Below, piece by piece: positions 1 through 6,837 of a stretch of DNA of 10,825 nt. The DNA comes from Sulfurovum sp. Lineage in GTDB: Bacteria > Campylobacterota > Campylobacteria > Campylobacterales > Sulfurovaceae. The stretch covers positions 1 through 10,825 of the forward strand of contig DYPM01000060.1 in the NCBI GenBank assembly GCA_020719895.1, in the 5' to 3' direction. Below the pieces are notes generated by a model. It made no database searches. It saw only the letters and a list, made by a program, of their open reading frames with translations, and was not told the origin of the DNA. The stretch's first letter is position 1. Every line of letters begins with the position of its first letter. The position numbers and the translations under genes were made by a program.

Positions 1-62
1 AAAAGCCGAAGCAATCCAAAATGTAGTTTTTAGAGATGCCCATAAATCATTAAGGATATTTA

Positions 63-764
63 ATGTTAAAACTTTTAATCATTTTTATTTTTGTAATGGG
101 ATTTATTCAAGCCCAAACTCCTACGATATTGCATGAACATACAGTAGAGATACATTATCGTGATGCTAATGGTACGCTTAAAAAAGGTACGATTGGGAGA
201 GATTCTGATTTGCGTTGCAGGGAAGTTCCGTTTGATGGTTCTACTTTTTGGAGCGGTGAATATGCGAAAGCAGAAGTTATAGAGTACTGTAAAAAGAGTT
301 TTATCACGACAGCAGGACAGCTTTCTGCTATGAAAATTCACTCTGATATAGAGACTTTTGGAGAGCTTGAAGTGTTGGAGTTTATCGAAGAGATGCAAGA
401 AGATGAGACGATGTTGTTTGTGGACAGTCGCAAAACAGAATGGTACGAAAGTGGCACGATTCCTACTGCTATCAATATTCCATTTATCTATTTTACTCAA
501 AAAGGAAAATGGGAAAAAGAGAAACAAAGTGCGATGAAGCAGTTGGGAGTTATTGTCAAAAAAGAGGGCGGTTATGACTTTTCAAATGCCAAAACGGTTC
601 TTTTCTTTTGTAATGGTGTTTGGTGTAGACAATCGCCACAGATGATTGAAGCACTTTTGGCGATGGGATTTCCTCCACAAAAGATGAAGTGGTATCGTGG
701 TGGAATGCAGTCGTGGCTTAATGTTGGTATGACTTCGACGCGTACAATAGATACGACAAAATAA
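63..764 (+). CDS. Exported rhodanese-like domain protein
   Basis: Predicted periplasmic protein of 233 residues with one rhodanese-like domain, a fold that usually carries sulfur as a cysteine persulfide. Residues 1-17 form a signal peptide: a Lys, a hydrophobic core, and a likely cleavage site after IQA. Residues 18-105 match no domain I can name and contain C52 and C76. The rhodanese part spans about 108-225: a VDSR strand (120-123), a GTIPTAINIP stretch (131-140) typical of the family, the active loop CNGVWCRQS (183-191) with C183 as expected catalytic cysteine, and a WYRGGMQSW segment (210-218). The second loop cysteine (C188) beside R189 is unusual for simple thiosulfate sulfurtransferases. 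The ATG is supported by AAGGA at 52-56, six nt upstream. The antiporter gene starts 9 nt after the stop, so the two are probably cotranscribed. Fold assignment is firm; substrate and partner are unknown. Confidence 0.88.
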   Translation: MLKLLIIFIFVMGFIQAQTPTILHEHTVEIHYRDANGTLKKGTIGRDSDLRCREVPFDGSTFWSGEYAKAEVIEYCKKSFITTAGQLSAMKIHSDIETFGELEVLEFIEEMQEDETMLFVDSRKTEWYESGTIPTAINIPFIYFTQKGKWEKEKQSAMKQLGVIVKKEGGYDFSNAKTVLFFCNGVWCRQSPQMIEALLAMGFPPQKMKWYRGGMQSWLNVGMTSTRTIDTTK

Positions 765-773
765 GGTAAACAA

Positions 774-2387
774 TTGGGAACACTAACGCTGATTGTTTTG
801 ACGCTTGGATTGTCACTTGGTATTAATCTGCTTTTGCGTCGTCTCGACATTTCAACGATTGTGGGATATATTTTTACAGGATTTATAGTCACTACTTTTC
901 TCAATCAAGCACGCATTGATACACATAATCTTGCCGAACTTGCTGAGTTTGGCGTAGTGTTTTTGATGTTTACGATTGGACTTGAATTTTCTCTTCCTTA
1001 TATGAAAAGTATGAAAAGAGAAGTGTTTATTTTTGGTTCACTTCAGGTGCTATTGAGTTCGCTTTTATTTACTTTTATTGCAATCTATCTCTTTGGGTTT
1101 GATACAAAAACATCAATGGTAATAGGTATGGCACTGTCGCTCTCTTCAACCGCAATTGTTTTGACTGCACTCAATAGCAATGGAGATATTCATCGACCTT
1201 ATGGACGTTATGCGTTGGGGATATTGCTTTTTCAAGATTTAGCAGTCATTCCTATATTTTTGATGATTTCGTTTTTTACTCAACCATCAGAAACGCTTTT
1301 GTTTATGGTGAGCCAAACGCTTTTGTCGGGTTTTGCGGTGATATTTATTCTTTTTGTTTTGGGAAAATATGCGACAAATAATTTTTTAAGATTTGTTGTA
1401 GATAGCAAAAAAGAAGAGATTTTTGTGTTGGCGATTTTATTTATTGTTCTTTTTTCTGCATTTATTACCTATAGTTTTGGATTCTCTTACTCGTTGGGAG
1501 CATTTACAGCAGGAATGCTGATAGCCGAAAGTAAATACAAGTATCAGATTGAAGCCGACTTGGTTCCATTTCGTGATATTTTGATTGGGTTGTTTTTTAT
1601 TACTGTAGGAATGCAAATAAATTTTGGGGTAGTTGCTGAAAATATTTTGTTGATTTTGGGATTGACAGTTGCAATTTTATTGATTAAAGCGGTGATTATT
1701 TTTGCGATTACAGTCTTTTTCTCTTTCCCCAAAAGAGCCTTAAAAACTGCTTTTGCTTTGGCTCAAGTAGGAGAGTTTTCGTTTGCAGTACTTGCTTTGG
1801 CAAAATCGTATGATTTGATAGAAAATGAAGTGTTGGCGATATTGATTGCTGTGATTGTGATTTCGTTGATTTTCACTTCATTGACTATCAAACATGTGAG
1901 ATTTTTTTCAAATCTCTTTTTTGAAAAACCATCAGAAGTAAGATCTGATCCAATTTACTCAAGTGGTTTTAGCAATCATATTATTGTCTGCGGTTATTCA
2001 GGATTGGGACAAAAAGTAGTCGAACGGCTTCGAAAACAAAATATTTTGTATGTTGTCATTGAACACGATAGAAATTTGGTCAATCTCGGACTTGAGAGGG
2101 GAGAGAGTGTTTTTTTTGGTAATGCCTCGTCTCGTATTTTACTCAATGCGATGAATATTGAAAGAGCGTTATCGGTCATTATTGCGATAGACAATGATGA
2201 GAAGATTAGACTTATTTGTGAGTCTATTTATATGATCAATCCTCGAATTGATATCATTGTTGAGATTTCTCATCAAGATCAGATTGAAGCATTGCAAGAT
2301 TTACCGATCAAAACTTTTGTGAATACGAAAAAGATAATAGCAGAGGCATTGGTAGCAAGTGCTATAAAATGTGACATAGTTTCGTAG
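774..2387 (+). CDS. CPA2-family (KefB/KefC-like) cation/proton antiporter with TrkA-N domain
   Basis: Inner-membrane transporter of 537 residues, expected to exchange K+ or Na+ for H+. Residues 1-375 are strongly hydrophobic, about 12-13 membrane segments. Family motifs visible: an AELAEFGVVFLMFTIGLEF block (54-72), SLSSTAIVL (122-130), LLFQDLAVIP (151-160) in which Q154-D155 matches the Kef ion-site pair, GLFFITVGM (272-280) and QVGEFSF (331-337). A soluble domain follows from about residue 400: NHIIVCGYSGLGQ has the dinucleotide-binding glycine pattern, and E430 ends the second strand, as in NAD(H)-binding RCK/KTN domains. There is no separate TrkA-C domain. The start is TTG at 774, chosen because AAGG at 763-766 (overlapping the rhodanese stop) sits 7 nt upstream and the first membrane helix begins immediately. 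Family is clear; the ion and any glutathione gating cannot be read from the sequence. Confidence 0.9.
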   Translation: MGTLTLIVLTLGLSLGINLLLRRLDISTIVGYIFTGFIVTTFLNQARIDTHNLAELAEFGVVFLMFTIGLEFSLPYMKSMKREVFIFGSLQVLLSSLLFTFIAIYLFGFDTKTSMVIGMALSLSSTAIVLTALNSNGDIHRPYGRYALGILLFQDLAVIPIFLMISFFTQPSETLLFMVSQTLLSGFAVIFILFVLGKYATNNFLRFVVDSKKEEIFVLAILFIVLFSAFITYSFGFSYSLGAFTAGMLIAESKYKYQIEADLVPFRDILIGLFFITVGMQINFGVVAENILLILGLTVAILLIKAVIIFAITVFFSFPKRALKTAFALAQVGEFSFAVLALAKSYDLIENEVLAILIAVIVISLIFTSLTIKHVRFFSNLFFEKPSEVRSDPIYSSGFSNHIIVCGYSGLGQKVVERLRKQNILYVVIEHDRNLVNLGLERGESVFFGNASSRILLNAMNIERALSVIIAIDNDEKIRLICESIYMINPRIDIIVEISHQDQIEALQDLPIKTFVNTKKIIAEALVASAIKCDIVS

Positions 2388-2473
2388 AAACCTCTTTTTT
2401 TGCATCTAAACGAAACAAAAAAGGAAGATGTTTTTTACAAATTAAAGTTTTTACTCTCTTAAAATAAATAGAC

Positions 2474-2482
2474 TGCTACAAT
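2474..2482 (+). promoter_or_regulatory. Promoter of icd (extended -10)
   Basis: TGCTACAAT is an extended -10 element (TGn plus TACAAT, one mismatch to TATAAT). It lies 31 nt before the icd start codon, with A/T-rich alternating tracts upstream and no clear -35 box, the usual look of a Campylobacterota sigma-70 promoter. Transcription would start near 2489-2491, giving a leader of about 25 nt. Confidence 0.6.
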
Positions 2483-2513
2483 CTGTACACAAAACAACAC
2501 TAAAGGACTTTAA

Positions 2514-4688
2514 ATGGCAAAAATTATTTGGTCAAAAATAGACGAAGCCCCAGCTTTGGCTACCTATTCATTTTTTCCTATTGCATCTAAATTTTGTGCA
2601 ACAGGTGGCGTAGAGCTTGAACAAAGAGATATTTCTCTTGCAGGAAGAGTTCTTGCAACAATGGGATTGGCTGAAGATGAACTCTCAAAATTGGGAGAAC
2701 TTTGTCTTGATCCAGAGGGAAATATCATCAAACTTCCAAATATTTCTGCTTCACTCGGACAGCTTAAAGATTGTATTGTAGAGCTTCAATCTCAAGGATA
2801 CGATATTCCTAACTATCCAGAAAATCCATCTAATGATGAAGAAAAAGCAATTCAAGCAAAATATTCAACTTGCTTAGGTTCAGCAGTCAATCCAGTGCTA
2901 AGAGAAGGAAACTCTGATAGAAGAGCAGCCAAAGCGGTCAAAAACTTTGCTCAAAAAAACCCACATAAGCTTAGAGCATATACACCAAATTCACAAGCCT
3001 ATGTTGCACATATGGCAGGAGATGGTGATTTTTATGGCAATGAAAAATCGGTGACTGTTGATAAGGCACAAAAAGTCACAATCGCACTCAATGGTAACGC
3101 TTTGGCAACAATCAATGCTGTAGAAGGAGAAGTGCTTGATGGTACTTTTATGTCTATAGTAAAGCTTAAAGCGTTTTACAAAAAAACTATTGAAGAGGCA
3201 AAAGCAAAAGGGTTGATTTGGTCACTTCACCTCAAAGCAACGATGATGAAGATTTCTGATCCAGTGATGTTTGGTCATGCGTTTGAGATATTTTTTGAAG
3301 AGGTGTTTACAAAATATGCCGACACCTTCAAAGCACTTGGTGTCAATCCAAATCTTGGAATGAGTGATCTTGAGAAAAAAATCAAAGGACATGCTCTTGA
3401 ATCAGAGATTAAAGTAGCGTTTCAAGCGATTGTAGAGGCAGATGCACCAAAAATCGCAATGGTCGATTCAGATAAAGGCACTACCAACTTTAACGCTTCA
3501 AACGATGTGATTATCGATGCTTCTATGCCTGTAGTGGTAAGAGAAGGTGGCAAGCAGTGGGATCGCACAGGTGCAGCACTTGAGACTTTGGCGGTAATTC
3601 CCGATAGCACTTATGCGATGTTCCATGCAGAAATGTTGGCTGATTGTGTCAAAAATGGTCAATATGATGTGACAACGATGGGAACAATGCAAAATATCGG
3701 TTTGATGGCTCAAAAAGCCGAAGAGTATGGCTCACACCCAACTACATTTGAACTCAAAGAAGCTGGAGTAGTAACAGTTACGGCTGAAGATGGCACAGTG
3801 TTGATGCAATTTGAGTGTGAAGCAGGTGATATTTGGAGAATGAGTCGTGCTAAAGATGAGGCGATCAAAGATTGGATTAAGCTCTCATTTGAGCGTGGTC
3901 AAATCGAACAAATTCCCGTAGTGTTCTGGTTGGATGCAAGCAGAGCGCACGATGCACAGATGATTGCCAAAGTAAAAAAATATATGCCTGAATTTAATAC
4001 TCAAGGGCTTGAAATCCATTTCCTTGATATCACAGCTGCAACACGATTTACCAACGAAAGAATCCGAAAAGGCGAAAATACTATCGCCGTGACAGGAAAC
4101 GTACTTAGAGATCACCTCACTGATATGTATCCGATTCTTGAGCTTGGTACTTCTGCTAAAATGCTCTCGATTGTACCACTCATCGCAGGTGGCGGTTTGT
4201 TTGAGACAGGAGCGGGCGGTTCTGCACCTAAACATGTAGAGCAATTTCTCAAAGAAGGACATCTTAGATGGGATTCGTTGGGTGAGTTTTTGGCACTTGC
4301 TGAGTCTTTGAGAATGATCAATCAAAAAAATCCAAATGCAAATCTCGCATCTATCGTAGTAGCACTTGACGAAGCGAACCAAGGGTATCTTGATAACAAT
4401 AAAGCCCCTGGAAGAAGTGCAGGTGAGCCTGACAACAAAGCATCACACTTTTATGTAGCACAATATTGGGCAAAAGCATTGGCATCTTGTGACAACGAAG
4501 TAGTTGTAGCAAAATTCGCTCCTGTTGCTAAAGCCCTTGAAGAGAATGAAGCAAAAATTATCGAAGAACTTTTAGTCGCCGAAGGTAAACCACAAAATAT
4601 TGGTGGTTACTTCCATCCAAATGACGAACTTGCCCAAAAAGCAATGAGACCTTCTACGACACTTAATGCAATTATTGACGCGATTTAA
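2514..4688 (+). CDS. icd: Isocitrate dehydrogenase, NADP-dependent, monomeric type
   Basis: Cytoplasmic enzyme interconverting isocitrate and 2-oxoglutarate plus CO2 with NADP(H); in a reductive TCA cycle it would carboxylate 2-oxoglutarate. At 724 residues it has the length of the monomeric family (about 740) and none of the short homodimeric form. Conserved blocks: EAPALATYS (11-19), KLPNISAS (73-80), SAVNPVLREGNSDRRA (123-138, substrate loop), HLKATMMKISDP (239-250), DVIIDASMP (331-339), EEYGSH (403-408), FWLDASRAHDAQ (471-482), GTSAKMLSIVPL (545-556), GLFETGAGGSAPKH (561-574). Compared from memory with the Azotobacter vinelandii enzyme, catalytic K255 and Y420 correspond to K241 and Y405, and the 2'-phosphate ligands H589, R600 and R649 to H574, R585 and R634 at a constant offset of 15, supporting NADP specificity. 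The ATG is preceded by AAAGGA at 2502-2507. The gene has its own promoter and a 3' hairpin, so it is probably a separate transcript from mdh. Confidence 0.97.
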   Translation: MAKIIWSKIDEAPALATYSFFPIASKFCATGGVELEQRDISLAGRVLATMGLAEDELSKLGELCLDPEGNIIKLPNISASLGQLKDCIVELQSQGYDIPNYPENPSNDEEKAIQAKYSTCLGSAVNPVLREGNSDRRAAKAVKNFAQKNPHKLRAYTPNSQAYVAHMAGDGDFYGNEKSVTVDKAQKVTIALNGNALATINAVEGEVLDGTFMSIVKLKAFYKKTIEEAKAKGLIWSLHLKATMMKISDPVMFGHAFEIFFEEVFTKYADTFKALGVNPNLGMSDLEKKIKGHALESEIKVAFQAIVEADAPKIAMVDSDKGTTNFNASNDVIIDASMPVVVREGGKQWDRTGAALETLAVIPDSTYAMFHAEMLADCVKNGQYDVTTMGTMQNIGLMAQKAEEYGSHPTTFELKEAGVVTVTAEDGTVLMQFECEAGDIWRMSRAKDEAIKDWIKLSFERGQIEQIPVVFWLDASRAHDAQMIAKVKKYMPEFNTQGLEIHFLDITAATRFTNERIRKGENTIAVTGNVLRDHLTDMYPILELGTSAKMLSIVPLIAGGGLFETGAGGSAPKHVEQFLKEGHLRWDSLGEFLALAESLRMINQKNPNANLASIVVALDEANQGYLDNNKAPGRSAGEPDNKASHFYVAQYWAKALASCDNEVVVAKFAPVAKALEENEAKIIEELLVAEGKPQNIGGYFHPNDELAQKAMRPSTTLNAIIDAI

Positions 4689-4701
4689 GCCTATTTTTTG
4701 A

Positions 4702-4724
4702 GGTTGCATCTTTTTGATGCAACC
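4702..4724 (+). terminator. Hairpin after icd, probable terminator
   Basis: GGTTGCATC (4702-4710) and GATGCAACC (4716-4724) form a perfect 9-bp stem around a five-T loop, 13 nt after the icd stop. No T-tract follows on either strand, so it may protect the mRNA 3' end or terminate inefficiently rather than act as a textbook intrinsic terminator. Confidence 0.6.
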
Positions 4725-4751
4725 AAGTAGGTGAGCTTTACCCTATTTGAC

Positions 4752-4782
4752 TATAATATTTTTTTCAGAGAGTTATCTGAAA
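4752..4782 (+). promoter_or_regulatory. Candidate mdh-fumC promoter with adjacent hairpin
   Basis: A perfect TATAAT at 4752-4757 is followed immediately by a T-rich run and the inverted repeat TTTCAGA (4763-4769) / TCTGAAA (4776-4782) with a 6-nt loop. If this box is used, the repeat sits at the transcription start, as an operator or the first hairpin of a leader of about 155 nt. Weaker alternative -10 boxes lie nearer the gene: TATGAT at 4837-4842 and TGCTATTTT at 4846-4854. The rest of the 234-nt gap (4689-4922) contains no convincing gene. Confidence 0.4.
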
Positions 4783-4922
4783 TATCGACATAGGGCTGTA
4801 GTCGATTGAATCTTTTTTGCAAAACATTATTGATAGTATGATAGTTGCTATTTTGGCACTACGTCAGATGAGTCATGTTTTGCCTCAATCTACACTCTAT
4901 GTATCTCAAAAAAAGGAACCCA

Positions 4923-5897
4923 ATGGCGAAAGGCAAAAAAGTTACCGTAATCGGCACCGGAAATTTCGGTTCGACAGTGGCGTATATTTTGGCGATGAAC
5001 GGAGTTTGTCACAACGTAATGTTGTTAGGAAGAGACTACAATGTAGCACAAGGCAAGGCATTGGATATGTCACAAGCAGCGAACGCCGCAAGACAACACA
5101 CCGTAGTTAAAGCAGCCAAAGATGTAGAAGAGATTGCAGGAAGTGACATTGTAGTGATTACAGCTGGAGCTCCTCGAACACCAGGGATGAATCGTGATGA
5201 TCTTTTGATGAAAAATGCAGGGATTGTTAGAAAATATGCCAAAGATGTTAAACAGCACGCACCCGATGCTGTAGTTTTGGTCGTGACCAATCCTTTGGAC
5301 GTGATGACCTATGTTGCTCTTAGAGTGACTGGCTTTCCACGTGAACGCGTTGTGGGAATGGGAGGAATTCTTGATAGTGCAAGAATGGCACATTTTATTT
5401 ATGAAAAACTAGAATACGGTGCAGGACAGATTCGTGCGACTGTAATGGGCGGACATGGCGATACTATGGTGCCATTGCCTAAATTTACAACCGTAGCAGG
5501 TGTTCCCATCGAAGACCTTTTGACGACTGAAGAGATTGCCGATGTGGTCGAGAAGACCAAAAAAGGTGGTGCACAAATTGTCAATCTATTGGGTGATGGT
5601 TCGGCGTACTATGCACCCGCCAAATCGACCGCGATTATGGTAGAAGCGATGCTTAAGGACACTAAACAAATCCACTCTTGTGCTGTGATGTTACAAGAGG
5701 ATTATGGCTATAGCAATATCGTATCGGGCGTACCTGTAATGCTCGGTGCGGGTGGTGCGGAACGGGTGATTGAGATGGGATTGCAAGATTTTCAAAAAGA
5801 GCGTTTTGCTAAATCAGTCGCATCGGTACAAGAGATGATAAGCAAGCTTTATGAGTTGAATTTTTTTGAAACAAAGGATGAATATGAGCTATCGTAA
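4923..5897 (+). CDS. mdh: Malate dehydrogenase 1 (LDH/MDH family, probable NADP(H)-type pocket)
   Basis: Cytoplasmic enzyme interconverting malate and oxaloacetate, 324 residues from the chosen start. The Rossmann glycine motif is GTGNFG (11-16). The MDH substrate arginines are R85 (APRTPG) and R91 (NRDDL), with N123 (TNPLDVMTY), the Asp-Arg pair D151/R154 (LDSAR) and catalytic H178 (GGHGDTMVPL). Arg at the specificity-loop position marks it as malate rather than lactate dehydrogenase. At the end of the second beta strand, where NAD enzymes have an Asp, it reads LLGRD: G36-R37. Chloroplast NADP-MDHs likewise lack this Asp (Gly-Ser-Glu-Arg), so NADPH preference is plausible but inferred. The frame is open further upstream (from 4875), but ATG 4923 has AAGGA at 4913-4917 and places the first strand normally. 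Its 3' end overlaps mdh2 by 14 nt. Confidence 0.93.
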   Translation: MAKGKKVTVIGTGNFGSTVAYILAMNGVCHNVMLLGRDYNVAQGKALDMSQAANAARQHTVVKAAKDVEEIAGSDIVVITAGAPRTPGMNRDDLLMKNAGIVRKYAKDVKQHAPDAVVLVVTNPLDVMTYVALRVTGFPRERVVGMGGILDSARMAHFIYEKLEYGAGQIRATVMGGHGDTMVPLPKFTTVAGVPIEDLLTTEEIADVVEKTKKGGAQIVNLLGDGSAYYAPAKSTAIMVEAMLKDTKQIHSCAVMLQEDYGYSNIVSGVPVMLGAGGAERVIEMGLQDFQKERFAKSVASVQEMISKLYELNFFETKDEYELS

Positions 5898-6837
5898 GGT
5901 AGGAATTGTAGGTGCTGGTGCGGTAGGTGCAACCACTGCGTTTTCATTGGTCATGACGGGATGTTGCGATGAAATCGTACTCTTTGATATCAATGAAGGT
6001 GTTGCTCATGGCAAAGCGATTGATATTTCTCAAGCATCATACTACTCAACCAAAAGAACTAAAGTTAGCATAGCCAAAACCCCTGATATGATGAATGATT
6101 GTAGTATTGTTGTTATCACTGCGGGAGTACCACGAAAAGGTGATATGACTCGTGCTGATCTATTGATGATCAATGCAAAAATTATCAAAGATGTAGTGGG
6201 AAATGTTGTGAAATATTCACCAGATGCAATTATCCTTTGTGTCTCTAATCCATTAGATGTAATGACTTATGTAATCCACAAAATGACAGGTTGGGAACGT
6301 CATCGTATTGTCGGTATGGCTGGTGCATTAGATGGTGCAAGAATGGCGTATCAAATCTACAATACGATTGGTTATGGAATGACTCAAATAGGTGCTATGG
6401 TGATCGGAGATCATGGTCAAAATATGATTCCATTGCCACACAAAGTCCAAGTGGGCGGTATTAACGCTATAGAGCTTCTTACTCAAGAGGCAATGGAGCA
6501 GATTATAGAGCGTACACGAAATGGTGGTGCCGAGATTGTGTCTCATTTGGGAACATCGGGATATTATGCACCAGCTCGTGCGGTGGCGTATATGGTTGAT
6601 GCGATTTTGAATGATGCACAGATTGTTGTCTCTTCTTCGGTGCTTTTAGATGGAGAGTACGGCTATAGTGATGTGAGCGTAGGTGTGCCTGTGGTATTGG
6701 GACGCAATGGTGTAGAGAAGATTATCGAGATGGAGTTGGATGAAGCAACAAAAGCGAAGTTTAAAATCTCAGTGGACTCTATCCGTGAAAATATCGATAT
6801 TTTGATTGAAAATAAATTTTTTGACGAGGAAGCATAA
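5884..6837 (+). CDS. mdh: Malate dehydrogenase 2 (LDH/MDH family, NAD-type pocket)
   Basis: Second malate dehydrogenase, 317 residues, a divergent paralogue of its neighbour sharing the same fold and most motifs. It has the glycine motif GAGAVG (10-15) and keeps D35 (LFDIN), the residue that binds the NAD adenosine ribose. Substrate residues are present: R84 (VPRKGD), R90, N122 (SNPLDVMTY), D150/R153 (LDGAR) and H177. The loop around the catalytic His is unusual: GDHGQNM, where the common form is GGHGDTM, so the Asp two residues after His is Gln. ATG 5884 is chosen because AAGGA (5874-5878) lies 5 nt upstream; TTG 5866 and ATG 5878 in the same frame are less well placed. The start lies inside mdh1 and the stop overlaps the fumC start, implying translational coupling. 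MDH activity is likely; a shifted 2-oxoacid preference cannot be excluded. Confidence 0.88.
   Translation: MSYRKVGIVGAGAVGATTAFSLVMTGCCDEIVLFDINEGVAHGKAIDISQASYYSTKRTKVSIAKTPDMMNDCSIVVITAGVPRKGDMTRADLLMINAKIIKDVVGNVVKYSPDAIILCVSNPLDVMTYVIHKMTGWERHRIVGMAGALDGARMAYQIYNTIGYGMTQIGAMVIGDHGQNMIPLPHKVQVGGINAIELLTQEAMEQIIERTRNGGAEIVSHLGTSGYYAPARAVAYMVDAILNDAQIVVSSSVLLDGEYGYSDVSVGVPVVLGRNGVEKIIEMELDEATKAKFKISVDSIRENIDILIENKFFDEEA

Noticed and set aside
7..17. CGAAGCAATCC, similar to the GAAGCAATC repeat motif near the right end
   Set aside because: Only about nine bases match and the flanks show no CATTGCGA arm, so it may be chance or coding sequence.
2..136. Open frame entering from the left edge and running 74 nt into the rhodanese gene
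   Set aside because: It could be the tail of an upstream gene, but 44 residues without a recognisable motif and a long overlap with a well-supported gene are not enough; another frame ends at 31-33, so the upstream gene's end cannot be decided.
2388..2424. Possible terminator after the antiporter gene
   Set aside because: The T-run near 2395 and the A-run near 2416 can pair weakly, but no stable stem is visible.
3885..4382. 165-codon open frame on the minus strand inside icd
   Set aside because: Low-complexity, Cys/His-rich translation typical of antisense shadow; it lies wholly in a conserved part of icd.
4817..5110. Open frame of 97 codons overlapping the start of mdh1
   Set aside because: It has no binding site at its start and its sequence is a shifted reading of the strongly supported mdh1 gene.
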